Under the pieces are notes generated by a model. That model was not told where the DNA came from and did no database searches. It saw only the letters and a list, made by a program, of their open reading frames with translations. A program made the position numbers and the translations under genes. A stretch of DNA of 60,000 nt from Cryptomeria japonica (lineage: Eukaryota > Streptophyta > Pinopsida > Cupressales > Cupressaceae): the NCBI RefSeq assembly GCF_030272615.1, contig NC_081412.1:344157870-344217869 (forward strand). The letters are read 5' to 3'. Within the stretch, counting starts at the first letter, position 1. Each line of letters starts with the position of its first letter. Shown piece after piece: positions 36,271 through 47,787 of the stretch.

Positions 36271-36433
36271 CCACTGTGTGTACGCACAGTGGACGGCTGC
36301 GCGGCGCCCACTGTGTGCACACACAGTGGAGCCGCTTGCGGCTCCCACTGTGTGGGCACACAATGGATGGCCACGGCCGCCATTGTGTGGCCACACAGTG
36401 GTGTCGCGGCGCCACTGTGAGCTCACACAGTGG
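36271..36433. repeat. Array of five 22-bp palindromes in the Gypsy-B 3' LTR
   Basis: Units at 36271, 36308, 36345, 36380 and 36412, with the same spacing as in the 5' LTR. One arm of unit 3 reads CACAATGG and one arm of unit 4 reads CCATTGTG, so both have lost perfect pairing by single transitions. Confidence 0.95.
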
Positions 36434-36545
36434 TGCGCGCGGTCAGCCGCCTCCCAAAACTCCCGTGACCTGTGATAAAATGGTTCCATGGCCGCCAAGG
36501 GCTTCGGCCCAGCCAAAAATATTGACTGTTACAATTTATATATGG

Positions 36546-36552
36546 TATAAAA
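36546..36552 (+). promoter_or_regulatory. TATA box of the Gypsy-B 3' LTR
   Basis: Same GGTATAAAACCC context as 28236. Confidence 0.55.
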
Positions 36553-37235
36553 CCCTAGCCGAATGGGGCTAGGGCAAGTTGTTATTAAAAATAAATAAGT
36601 TAATTAGATTAGATAATATATAAGTGGGGAGATTTGAACCCTACTTAGGGTTGGGGGAAATATGAAACAATATTTAGGAAGATATAATGTTTTTTTTTAA
36701 TTTAGAATTAAAATATTTGTCATTTATGCAAAATATATAATATATATATATGTATCCATATATATATATATATGGGTATATATATATATGTAAATATATG
36801 AATTTTTGAGTATTTTGAGTAAGTAATTAAATTATAAATATATAAATATATGCATATTCAAATATGAATATATGTATATATTTATATAATCCTAATTTTA
36901 ATTTGGGATAAATTATAAAGAGAAATATAAAAGAATTGAAAAGACTATATAGTCTTATGGGAGAATAAATTAAATTTTTCACTCCTATATCCTTTAGTTT
37001 GATTAATTTAATAAACCTATTGATTAGATATCTCTTGGAGATAGAATTAAATCAGTAGGTTCTCCGCAATTAAAATTTAACAATTTATCGATGCTTAGTT
37101 CGTTTTCAGAATTAGCTCGAATTTAATAATGGAAATTTCATTAACGTTTGTCGCAAGAGTGAACTTGTTAATTAATTTAGTATGTTTTAAAAAAAAAAAT
37201 TTGTTCCGTTTTTGCCCTAAATTTTGGGCATGACA

Positions 37236-37240
37236 AAGGC
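37236..37240. repeat. Target-site duplication of Gypsy-B, right copy (AAGGC)
   Basis: Follows GGGCATGACA. The partner at 24989-24993 is AAGGT. Both continue Gypsy-A LTR sequence. Confidence 0.8.
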
Positions 37241-38703
37241 CTAGGGCCCTAGGGTGCATTATAAACCCTATGGTCAACTAACGTCAAAGGGGACTTAGGA
37301 TGAGTAGAATTAGGGATTCAAGGTTGTTTTGGTCTAGTTAGATCCATTTAAATGTGTTTATGTCTCTAGTTTGATGATAAACTTAGTTTGAATGGCAAAA
37401 TGCAAAAATGTCAAAAATTGAAAAAAGTTATCAATTTGTAAAGCAACTTTTCAAAAAGTTGTTGTATTTGGTTTCCCAATGTTGATAACCACCTCCAATC
37501 AGTTTTAAAATGTTGGTAAAGATATACAGTGCCTCAACAAAATCATGTGGGGTTTGTTGTGGGTGGAATTTGTAAACTTGATATTTGAAATCAATTAAAT
37601 ACTACATTTTTCCAGAAAAATTATTGTTATCACGCTTGGTATGGCCCTGTCCAGCCTCTAAAGTGAAAAATATCTTCATGGGAGTTTAGAGGGTTGAGTT
37701 AAATTTCTTTTGAATCCAACCAGAGGTCTGGAGGTGAAGTATTGAGGGAGAAAAGTTGTAACAGATCCAAACAACCCATGAAAGTGCCCTTTCCTAGGGT
37801 TTCAACTTCAATTTCCCATTTCTTCCAAATTCACCATGGGAAAATTATAAAACTTGGTAAAATAGAGGATTTGGGAGTTTAATTTAAGATTAAAAATGTT
37901 TCAAAAGTGGAGGAAGCATTTTGGGTAAGATTTTGGTGAATTTGGCCAGGCATCTCCATGTGACTGGTTGTGGGAATTGAACAAAATTCATGAACAGTCC
38001 CCATAACTTTAATTTAATGCAAATGAGGAGTTATGAATTGGTAATTGGTGATTATTTGGATACCCCAAGGTGATCCAATATTTCATTTTTCTAAATTGCT
38101 TGTTTGATGGATAGTTCCTTTGTAAGGTGTTCAAATTAGCCCTTATTAGCCTAGATGAGGGTTTATTAGAAATGGTACTTGCAAGAGGTTCCAGAACTTT
38201 TCCTTTGGTAGAAAGTGCTGCCCTAGGTTGGTTCTCAATAAAATAAAACAATATTAGCCTATCCTTTGGATTTTTTGGGTGGGAAGCCAAAAAGTGAGTT
38301 TTGAAGGCTAATAGGTCTAAGGAGCCAATTTGCACTTTGTGACTTTTGGGACCTGAACAACCAAGTCAGAGGGTTGTTTGGCATCATTTGAGTTTTTAGG
38401 AACCTATAAAACCTATATTGAGCCTTTTTTGTCCTATAAAACCATTTGGAGGGGTTGTGAGCAATTTGAGCCATTTTGAGCACTTTTGCCTGTGGGGTTT
38501 GAAACCAAATATTGATAACCTTGCACACTATCCCATTGTGGGGTTATGGGGATGAAAATAGGTGAATTGGGATTTTTAATTGATTCTCATAAGTGTGTGA
38601 GGCTTTGTTGGAGTGAATCCTTGAATGGAGGGTTTTGTTGCTTGGCTGAGCAAGTGAGCAACTTGGAGCATTTTCAAGTTGTTTGAACCATACCTCTACA
38701 TCA
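37241..38703 (+). repeat. Gypsy-A 3' LTR, remaining 1463 bp
   Basis: Matches 4304-5762 and ends CTACATCA before ACTTT. In the first 165 bp I count about nine differences from the 5' LTR, far more than between the Gypsy-B LTRs, which agrees with the nesting order. Confidence 0.92.
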
Positions 38704-38708
38704 ACTTT
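38704..38708. repeat. Target-site duplication of Gypsy-A, right copy (ACTTT)
   Basis: Partner of 4151-4155. Confidence 0.9.
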
Positions 38709-39960
38709 TTATCTATACAGGTTGTTGGAGAAGAGAATATTAAGTGAATAATTTCTTCAAGTGGGTGGTGTTTATTGGTTCATGGAGATTTTCTCCTTCC
38801 TATGTTGAGAGCTGATAGGCACCAGAGCCAAAGATTGTAGTAACGATGTAGGGACCCAACCAGTTGGGTTCAAACTTCCCTTTGTTGTCTCGAAACTGTT
38901 GATTTTAGGATTTTCTCTCAGAACAAGGTCACCAACCTAAAATTATCATTGTGAAACCTTCTTGTTATATCCTTTAGACATTCTCTTTTGATACACTCTC
39001 AGATGATCAAATGCCACTTGCCGACGTTCATCTAGCAACTCAAGTTCTTGCAATCTAGATATTATGTAGTCTTCATTAGTAACAAGACCTTGCAAATAAA
39101 ATCTCAAAGATAGTATTTCCACCTCAATAGGTAAGACAATTTCAGATCCATACACCAAAGAAAAAGGTGTAGCCCTAGTAGGTGTTCTAATACTTGTTCT
39201 ATAAGCCCATAGTGCAGGATTGAGCTGCAGATGCCAATCCCTCCCAGATTTGTTTATTGTTCTGTATAAGATAGTCAGTAGATTTTTGTTAGAGGCTTCA
39301 TCTTGTCCATTTCCTTGAGGGTAATATATAGATGACTAGTGTTGTTTGATTTTGAATTTTTCATAGAGTTCATCTAGATCTTTATTCTTGAATTGTCCTT
39401 TGTTGTCAGTCATAATGGATGAAGGTATCCCATACCTGCAAGTGATATAGTTAAGGATGAACAAAGCTACTTGTTTACCAATTGCTTTGATGAGTGGAAC
39501 CACTTCTACCCACTTAGTGAAGTACTCAGTGGTAATTATAATAAACTTGTGCCCATTGGATGATGAAGGATATATTTGACCAATGAGATCAAAGGCCCAT
39601 TGCTGAAAAGGCCAATGTGTAATGAAGGGTATGAGATCCTTTGCTGGAGAATGTATGAGATTCCCATGTAGCTGACACTTCTCACAAGTTTTAGAAAACT
39701 TTATAGATTCTTTCTCCATGTCTGGCCAGTATTAGCCATCCCTTAGTGGTTTCTGAGGTAAAGTTAGACCATTCGAATGAGATCCACAAATACCTTCATG
39801 GACTTTTGATAATGCACGCTAGGAATCTTCAGTTTCTAGACACCTAAGCAAAGTACTATCCAAACCTTGCCTAAATAGATCATTAGTGATGATGACGTAC
39901 TGTGAAGCATTTCGGATTAGGTTCCTTTTCTCATCATGGGTAAGATTTTCTAGGACAATT
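38709..39960 (-). pseudogene. Tat integrase, decayed
   Basis: The zinc-binding end lies near 39660-39720 (CEKCQLHG). The catalytic core reads WAFDLIGQIYP near 39610, then a second Asp (MTDNKGQF near 39415). The C-terminal part at 38946-39158 carries VLPIEVEI, the style of Tat integrases; after a frame change it ends close to 38.75 kb. No chromodomain follows. The gene would insert the element's DNA copy; stops and frame changes make it inactive. It is the last pol domain before the point where Gypsy-A inserted. Confidence 0.8.
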
Positions 39961-39965
39961 TGGTC

Positions 39966-40940
39966 TCATAAATAAGAGTAAATGTGGCTATAGTGAGATG
40001 AGTCATGTCCAATAATAGAACAGACCATCTGGGACTCAAGAGAATCATAGGTAAGGTGATGTAACTCTTCCACCAGAAATTCAAAGCAAAAATTAGATTC
40101 CTGTAACTCTGGTATGGATGCCAAGGTGGCCATAGCATCTGCTGCTCTGTTTGTTGATCTGGGGATTTGCTGGAATGATACAAAAGTAAAATATTTCTTG
40201 AGATCATCCACCATTCTCTTATAAGGCATTAGTTTCTCATCTCGAGTCTGATATGTATCATTGGTTTGATTGATGATTAGCTGAGAATCTCCATAGATGT
40301 GTAATTCTAGAAACTTCCATTCGATAGCTAGCTTGATCTCATTTACCAAAGCTCCATACTCTGCAATGTTGTTTGTGCAAGGGAAAAGAGTCTTGTAAGC
40401 CTTTGAGATTGAATACTTTTGAGGAGTAATAAAAAGTATTCCAGCACCAGAACCATGTTGAGTGAAAGACCCATCAAAGAACATATTCCATGATTGTTGA
40501 GTAAGGTGCATGATTGATTCATCTAGAAATTCTATATGCAGAGGTTGAGTGTCTTCAAGTGGAGCATCAACAAGTTGATCTACAATTACATATCCTTTGA
40601 TGGCTTTGTGTTCTACATATTCAATATCAAACTCTATAAGAACCATGACCCATTTAGCCAATCTTCCTATAAGTGTTGCTTTGTTGAGAAGATATTTGAG
40701 CGGATAAATCTTAGCTACTAGCTTGATGGAATGTGCTAACATGTAGTGTCTCAATTTTTGTGATGCAAAGCTAATGCCAAGCATGTTTTTTCTATTATAG
40801 TATAGTTCATTTCATAAGACACCAATGTTCTGCTGATATAATACATAGCTCTCTCTTTTTTATTGTCATCCTATTGTGCCAGAAGTGCCCCCAATGATGA
40901 ATCAATAGCTGATATGTATAGGATCAATAGTTTATCTTAA
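39966..40940 (-). pseudogene. Tat RNase H followed by a second, archaeal-type RNase H
   Basis: Near 40650-40900 is the end of the retroviral-type RNase H (LKYLLNKATLIGRLAKW, FDIEYVEHKAIKG). Then a separate RNase H with the acidic motifs FFDGS, NNIAEYGAL, YGDSQLI and a final AADAMA near 40120-40520. The extra archaeal-type RNase H is a known mark of the Tat (Ogre/Retand) group. The reading frame here is open for 272 codons, the longest intact stretch of this element. Confidence 0.85.
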
Positions 40941-41029
40941 ATTGGTGGCATCAGTATTGGTGGATTAGACATGTATTCTTTGATTTTTTGAAGCTTTTGT
41001 TCACATTCTTGATCCCAATTGTATGTTAC

Positions 41030-41790
41030 TCATTTCCTTAATACTTTTGTGAAGGGCTGAGCTTTATCTTCTAGTTGAGAAATAAAGCGTCCGATTGACT
41101 GGAGACATCCTTGTAGACTTCTCATTTGACTAATATTCTTTGGAGGTGGCATTTCCATTATATCTTGGACCTTCTCAGGATCAACCTCAATTCCATTCTT
41201 AAAAATTATGTAACCAAATAATTTCCCAGATGTCACTCCGAATGCACACTTTTTAGGATTTAGCTGGAGCTTGAATTTTTCCATTCTATCTAGTATGAGA
41301 CCTAGCTCTTGAATATGTGTGGATCTCTTCATAGTCTTTACTAAGGTTTCATCAACATAATCTTCCATGTTCTTATACATCATATCATGAAAGATAGTAG
41401 TTAATGCTCTTTGGTAAGTTGCTCCTCTATTCTTTAGCCCAAATGACATGATGTTCCAACAAAAGGTTCCCCATGCATAGGTGAAAGTTGTCTTTTCTTG
41501 ATCCTCAGGAGCTATTTCGATTTGATTATAACCAAAGAACCCATCCATTAGCGTGTACATCTCATATCCAGCAGTCATATCTACTATCATATCAATGTTA
41601 GGCAATGGAAAATCATCTTTCGGACGTGCTTTATTGAGATCCCTAAAGTTTGTGCAAACCCTAATAGATTTTTTTTCCTTTGATACATGTACTATGTTTG
41701 AAATCCATTCTACATAGTCTATAGCTCAGATAAATCCAGCTTTTAGTAACTTTTCTAGCTCAGCTTTGATTAGCAGTGCCACATGAGGGT
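41030..41790 (-). pseudogene. Tat reverse transcriptase, decayed
   Basis: RT core with FRDLNKA and DDFPLPNID near 41590-41650 and the catalytic box near 41355. The box reads YVDE rather than the usual YVDD or YIDD, so the second catalytic Asp is replaced by Glu. A TGA near 41727 separates it from the upstream region where Arg would be natural. A stop follows at 41030. Confidence 0.82.
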
Positions 41791-42530
41791 GCATCTTGCG
41801 GAGTTTTTGCTTGACTAGTTTAACTCCTGGTGTAATAGAAAGATGGTGCATGATAAGATCAGGATCTAGGCCTGGCATATCAAAGTATGTCCATGCAAAG
41901 TTGATCTTCTTTTCTAAAAAGAGATTGCTGAAATCTTTTAACTCTTCTGCTGATAATGATTGAGCTAAGTGGATGATATGTGGTGTCTCTTGACTCCCAA
42001 TATTTACTGGCTGAGTTGATTCAATCAATATAGAAGACCTTTCTTGGAAGTGACTTGGCAATATATCAAGTATCTCACCTTCAGGTGCCTCGAAGAGGTT
42101 TCCACCCTTAGGTACATTCTTTATTTTTTCTATTTTTGATTCTGACACCACCACAATGTGGTTTTCGCCATCAAATCTTATATTTTTGACTTTTTGATTT
42201 TTGCGACTAAGATACTTGATATCTATTTTAGTCATATTCTCACTATGTTCACTGGTGGAAGAGTCCATTGGTTCAATTTCATTAAGTTAGTAGGCTAACG
42301 TGTAGTCATTAGCAAAGATAGGTACATTCATAGGTTGGTTTTGGAGACTATAGTCAATTAGTTCAAGATGTACCAAGGATAAAGTCTGAATATGTTTGAG
42401 GGAGTTCATGGTATTATCATCATAACTTCGGACCGGCAAGTCAAGTTCTAGAAGACTACCTTGTGTACATGTCTCGAGACCAAGAATAGTTACAACATGA
42501 TCATTGAAGTGCATGTTAATATTTAGTTGA
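41726..42530 (-). pseudogene. Tat protease-RT linker region
   Basis: Reads into the RT without a domain of its own in the upstream part; the end (DPDLIMHHLSITPG, then a Lys-rich stretch) is the usual entry to a Tat RT. Stops split it near 42288. Confidence 0.65.
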
Positions 42531-43464
42531 CCAAATCCAATAGACCTACTCGTAGCACCATTTTCTATGCTAGACTGGAGTACATATCGTGGTTCGACAG
42601 TAACAAGATCAGTAGACAGATTCCTACATCCATGATAGAGGAGTCAGAGTTTGATGGTGAATAGGTATTGTCATTAATAGGACTATTGTTGGAGTCATCA
42701 GAGTCATAAGAGGAAGTTCTCGACTCTTATTCAAGTGATTGAGTGAATGTATGTATAGTGTCAACACCTACATCTTTGATGTTGCAAGTTCCTTCATGAT
42801 TTGGTTCATTTATCACTTGTATCTGACATACCTATTGACATAACCTTGATGGTTTTGTGAATGTCTATCTTCTACTCCATTCATCTTCCTCTAGACTAAT
42901 GATTGGTTTTGTTTTTGTAGCTTCCAATTCTTCTTGTGTAGTTCCATACCTGATTTGTTCTATCCTACTAGAAGGAGACATAGTAGGTGAAGAATTTTCT
43001 TGTGTTCTTCCTTCTTTCAGCTTTTGTTCATAGTCTGCTTGTCTTTTTAGTCTGATTTCTTCTATCTCTATTTGTAGTTTTAAGTGTATCATCTCTTGTG
43101 TGTCATCTATGATATCATTGGACTCTTCTAGAGTTTTTGTACTAGATGTATCTAGGAGATGATCTGGACCCAATTCATACTCATTCGAGTCAGTTTCTGA
43201 ATCATCTACGTGTTGTCTACCAGTGTATGTGACTGAAATTTTCAATGGTGCAAACAATTCTTTGATTCTTTCTACCTCTTCTCTCATATCCTCTGGAATT
43301 TCTACTCATTGTAATGTTGTATTTGATACCATTGGAACCTGTTTATTGATTGTTTCCTCTCTCTTGATTTCTTGTTCTTCTTGTTCTTTTTCATACTCTT
43401 CTTGAGTTTGTTGAGTGTTTACTTTCTGTGATGTTGAAGGCAGTATCTTTTTCCTCCACTTAGA
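42531..43464 (-). pseudogene. Tat acidic spacer, decayed
   Basis: The frame 42865-43287 encodes a Glu/Asp- and Lys-rich segment that is probably coiled coil, with no known fold. Several stops lie on either side. It lies between the G-patch region and the RT, and I take it to be a variable linker of the Tat polyprotein. Confidence 0.55.
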
Positions 43465-43998
43465 TTAATGATGGGAAGTACGTTTCTGGTCTGATGTCTT
43501 TCCTGGATTGTATCCCAGTCCAACTTTGTCATTTGTAGACTTAGTTTGTATATGGATAGGTTCAATAATACCTTCTTGATTTTTGTCCAGAGGACCAGTA
43601 CCTAAATATCCCATGCGTTGAATCATTTTATATCCTGGACCATATTGTGTTGGAGAAATATCACAATGTCTTACATCTTTGTTTTCATTATATTCTTTGA
43701 AAAGCCATTTGAGAACAACATCCTCTTCTATTTCATCTGCAAGGGAAGTGGATGATTGTACAAAGAGACCATCATATATGACATTTGGAGTGGAAGTCTG
43801 TGGCTCCATAACCTCTGATGTTTTTTTTGACTGTCTTGGTGATGGAGGAAGAGAGATTATTGAAAGGACTAGTTCTATTTTGTATCCATCCATGCCAGTA
43901 TTTTTTATTTTCAATTTCTTTTCTAAGTCCATCAATATTTCTAAACTTTTCATTGTAGAGGTTTGATAGGGAGATTGCTAGGTAATTGCTCAAAAAGG
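43465..43998 (-). pseudogene. Tat G-patch-like region after protease
   Basis: About residues 105-155 of the frame that starts at 43953 have the G-patch pattern (GPGYKMIQRMGY, LGTGPL, then VGLGY). G-patch segments next to the protease occur in several plant Ty3 elements and in betaretroviruses, where they are thought to bind RNA. Upstream the same frame joins the protease frame at 46087-46096 if the 2.1-kb insert is removed. Confidence 0.7.
43989..43998. repeat. 10-bp direct repeat flanking an insert, left copy
   Basis: CTCAAAAAGG, repeated at 46087-46096. Frame continuity of the Tat polyprotein across the two copies supports a target duplication. Confidence 0.65.
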
Positions 43999-46086
43999 CC
44001 AATTTGAGTCAAAAGGCCATAAAAGGAAACAAAAGGTATTTTTTGTGTCTGCTCTTGATGTTTGCACAAAAAAGTTTAGTTATACTTGGTAGGTCTCTCT
44101 ACAAGTCTTCACCAACAACCTCCCTTTTTGGTGATAGCTCACACTCATGCTCAAACCTACTCAAATTGCTCACTCCACCCATATACACATCTTCAATCTC
44201 TATTATTTTGGAATTCAACCCTCTATTTTAGAGTGCATTGGGAGTCTTCAACATGGACATGTAGGGGCAGCAAGGTTTTGTTCAAGTTTGACACCCAACT
44301 TAGTTTAAGGCTCATAGCCCTTAGCTTACTCCAAACACCAACCAAAAGTCAAAAACCTCCAAAAGGATTACACACTATCCAAGGGCCTATTTGATGCTAA
44401 TTTCATTGTTTTGGAGAGATCTCATAAGGTTTCAAAAACCCCAAACTCCTCCTTATAACCGGGTTTATGCATTTTGACAAAAACAGTCAATTGTGTGTTA
44501 TGCAGTCAAAAGGGCTACTAGCCCGTGGAGGGGTAATTGCCACTGTTTTTGCTTATCCTACTCAACAATGGTTAAAACCTCCCACAAACTTGGTTTGGAT
44601 GATGGTTTAGAGGTATATGCTAACTAATTTTCATGGTTTAGGCCATTGTTATGGCAATATGAGGACTATCCACCATTTAAGGCACTTTTGGAGGGTTTGG
44701 TAGGGTTTAAACCAAAGAACATTGAGAAGTCTTTCCAACTCCACTCATCAAGTCTCCAAACTAACTTAGAACTTCTGCCACACCAAATAGAGCCTTCCCC
44801 TATTCCTGCCCTACAAACATAATGCCAAACACTTGGCAAACAAGTGAGAAAATAGTAAAATTGCCACTGTCACTGTTAATTTGCTGCCCTTTTACCAGTC
44901 AGTAGCTACTACACTTTTTGACCTGCATAATGAAGAGTTTGAATTGGAAATATACCTCAATGAGGTCTGCAACACACTAGAGATTCTTCCTATTACATTC
45001 CCTTCTCAGTTACAAGGCTTGGATTATGCTTTGAAGCATTCCTTGAGCATTTTGGTAACATAATTCACAAAAACAGTGAACTCACTATTTTGTTTACAGA
45101 ATGAGAATGATTAAATGGAAAAAGATACTCTAACACTTCAAAATGATGCTAAACATCCTTGGCCACATGCCCAGACCTCTACCTCATTCATTTATTCACT
45201 CCAAATTACTTTTGGGTGCAAATCTTGAGTTTTTGTTCATGCTACTAGCCAAATAACCAATACTTGCCTAGTATTCACTCAAGTCCTTCTTCCAACCACA
45301 CTTTTGGCATAAATAAAAGCATATGTATAGTATATACATGAATTCCAACTTGACTAAATCCATTTTGTGGAATCCCAAACCTGGATCAGTCAAGTGGTGG
45401 CATTTTGGAACTTCAAACCCTTGACAGGGCAGTGAGCACACAGAAGTAAAATAAATTTGTACAAACAAATTGCCAAAGGAAACCAGTACTAAAATAAATT
45501 AGGAATAATTTTACAACCAATATACACACTTTCCCAAAGGTACAATATAGACTATGAAGCTACAGTACGAACTGTTACACCAAAGGAGGAAAAACCAGTG
45601 AATAAAGCCAAAATATCATGATTTTTATTAGGAAACTCTTTCTCAAACAATCACCAACCTTTCTCCAAGGAAAAGGGAGGCATTTTATAGTCTTTCTAGT
45701 TGTTTATCAAGCCCTAGTACTGACATGAGGCTTCCATAACTTCATTTTGCAAGAAAATGACAATTTTAACAATTTTGCAAGCCCAAATGACAACATTTCT
45801 TGCTCCAAAAGACATTTTTAACACCCTAACCTTACCAACTTGTCTAAAAAACTTAGACATGCTTAAAAACACTTAAAAAACATGTTTCAATTCTTTTGAA
45901 GGCATTAGAAGACCTTTTTGGCAATTTTTTACATTTTTGCCAAAAATTGTCAACTCAAAGCTTGAAAGGCAAAACTTGATCTCTTGAGCCCAAAATGAGA
46001 TCAAAACCACAAAACAAGACACATAACAACCTAAAACAACATTATCAACTTGAAACAAGACATTAAAAACATGGAATCATAAAATA
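43999..46086. mobile_element. Unidentified 2.1-kb insert in the Tat protease region
   Basis: Non-coding, T/C-rich, and bounded by CTCAAAAAGG. The ends do not form an obvious inverted repeat and do not start TG or end CA at this boundary; there is no poly-A tail. On the minus strand CTATAAAATGCC near 45680 resembles a TATA box. A 9-11-bp duplication would suit a Mutator-like (MULE) element lacking clear terminal repeats; an old solo LTR with misjudged ends is the alternative. Confidence 0.45.
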
Positions 46087-46810
46087 CTCAAAAAGGAGTG
46101 TTTGACTCAACTAGGTGCTCCTGCACCAAGGTTGCTCTATTATGAGGCAAAAAGGTATCAACACTCTTTGTCAATGCATTACAGAGGGAGTTTATATCAG
46201 TGGGAATATTAACTTCAACCCTGTTATAAGGAAATTTTAAGCACTGATGATATGTAGATGGAACTGCCTTCATTTCATGAATTCATGGCCTGCCCAGTAA
46301 GATGTTGTATGATAGAGGAAGATCAAGCACCTGGAAAATAACATCTCTTTCTATAAGTCCTACCTTGATTAGTAATAGTACTAGACCTTTAGAGGTTCTT
46401 TCTTCTTCATCATAAGCTTTGATTGTTATTTTATTGGTCAGATTAATGACATTTTCAAAAAAGCTCAGCTGTGTAAGTAGATTATAGGTACAAATATTCA
46501 ACCCAGTGCCTCCATCTATCAAAACACGTTTAACTTGGTGTTTATGGATCATAGCTTCAATGTGCAATGGCTGGTTATATGGGTGATTCAACGAGTTGTC
46601 ATCTTCTTTAGAGAAAGTAAGATAATGAGGTGAAGTCAGGTGACCCACCATAGATTGAAGCCGATCGATATCTAAATCTTTTGGGACATTAGTAGTGAGC
46701 AACACTTTGTCCAGGATCTCTTTATGAGAAAAAGAGATTTTGAGCAATTCAAAGATGGAGATTTGAGAATTTGTTCTTTTCAATTGTTTGACAATGCTAT
46801 AACTAGGAGA
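46087..46810 (-). pseudogene. Tat aspartic protease, decayed
   Basis: The pattern VLIDGGTGLNICTYNLL near 46480-46530 holds the active-site Asp. ILLGRP, the flap end, lies near 46285, followed by a TGA where Trp is expected, then HEMKAVPSTYHQCLKFP, a Tat signature. It continues to the insert at 46087. It would cleave the polyprotein inside particles. Confidence 0.8.
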
Positions 46811-47787
46811 GAATGATGAAGCCAGCTATTTGGAATTAGCTACGTTTGTATATGTTTGTGTGTTCGAAGAACTTGGTAGGTTTGATGTTGTTTGAGCAAG
46901 AGTTGAAGAACTATCTCCTTGGAGAGTGACTTTCTTTTGAGCACGAGTCACAATATTTGCGTTTTGTGATTAATTTTGTTTATCTTTGATTATGATCACA
47001 TTGCAATATTCAGGTTGGGAAGACTCAATCATGTTAATCACATTATCATTGTTGGTATAGGTGTAATTAACTTTGGCACCTCCTTTTGACTTTGAGGAAT
47101 CACCTTGTTCATAAACATGTAAGGGATCTTTAAAAGCTTTGTGATCATCATTAGTTGTGTGATTTCCAACAACAATTTTTCCAGCATCGATGACATCTTG
47201 AATTTCATGTTTGAGCTTCATGCAATTGTTTGTGTTGTGACCTTTGTTTTGATGGTATTCGTAATATTCGTTCTCTCTCCACCATTTTGGTTTAACTTCC
47301 AAAGGAGTGAAGTTACATTTAGGTTTTGATAGTCAAGGTTTCTCTTTAAACCACTCTTTTACTTTCTTCGGAGGATTTTGTGTTGCAGTTTTAGCTGCTT
47401 CGAGTGCTTGTGTACCACTAGCCAAGTTGAATATCATGGATTTTGATTTTTCTTTAATAGTGTCTACCACTCCATCATTAAAAACATATTTGTTGTTCTC
47501 TTTGCCATATTTCCAATATTAGTTCTTTTCTTTGGAACTAGAACCTTGTTGTGTTTCTTTCCAAAGTGAGATATCTCCTTTCTTTATAAGCACATCTTCC
47601 ATTCTGAGGGCGCTATCTACCATTTGTTAAATGAATGGTATACTTGCATTTGGATATTGTATTTGAATTTAGGGATCAAGTTGTTGATGAAGATATCCAT
47701 CTTCTCAGAATCTGGAATAGGCTGTGAATATCTAGAGAACATCTTTCTCCATCGTTGGAGGAAAGTGAGAAAGGGCTCTCCTATTTT
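46811..47787 (-). pseudogene. Tat gag C-terminal part with zinc-knuckle remnant
   Basis: The frame 46970-47302 has a knuckle-like YYEYHQNKGHNTNNC in which the first Cys is Tyr, followed by the Leu/Glu-rich stretch common in Tat gag. Several stops and frame changes link it to the capsid region on the right. Confidence 0.65.

Larger units (their letters stand above)
24994..37235 (+). mobile_element. Gypsy-B: Tekay/Del-like chromovirus with very long LTRs, inserted in the Gypsy-A 3' LTR
   Basis: LTRs 24994-28946 and 33457-37235 (TGTGAGGCCT ... GGGCATGACA), Met-tRNA primer site, gag with zinc knuckle, pol and a C-terminal chromodomain. Flanks are AAGGT on the left and AAGGC on the right; the uninterrupted Gypsy-A 5' LTR has AAGGC there, so the left copy has one change. 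In the first ~600 aligned LTR bases I count only 4 differences, so this is the youngest insertion in the stack. Confidence 0.92.
33457..37235 (+). repeat. Gypsy-B 3' LTR (3779 bp)
   Basis: Pairs with 24994-28946. It differs by shorter AT tracts and by a different ~50-bp block at about 36005-36055 in place of the 211 bp at 27557-27767. Confidence 0.93.
4156..38703 (+). mobile_element. Gypsy-A: chromovirus-like Ty3 element, split by three nested elements
   Basis: LTRs at 4156-5762 and at 24852-24993 plus 37241-38703, flanked by ACTTT. Internal order is primer site, gag with zinc knuckle, protease, RT, RNase H, integrase and a chromodomain-like tail. The protease is split by Copia-A (which carries Copia-B), and the 3' LTR is split by Gypsy-B. 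Without insertions the element would be about 7.8 kb. The integrase style and short tail suggest a Reina- or CRM-like chromovirus; I did not test this phylogenetically. Confidence 0.88.
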
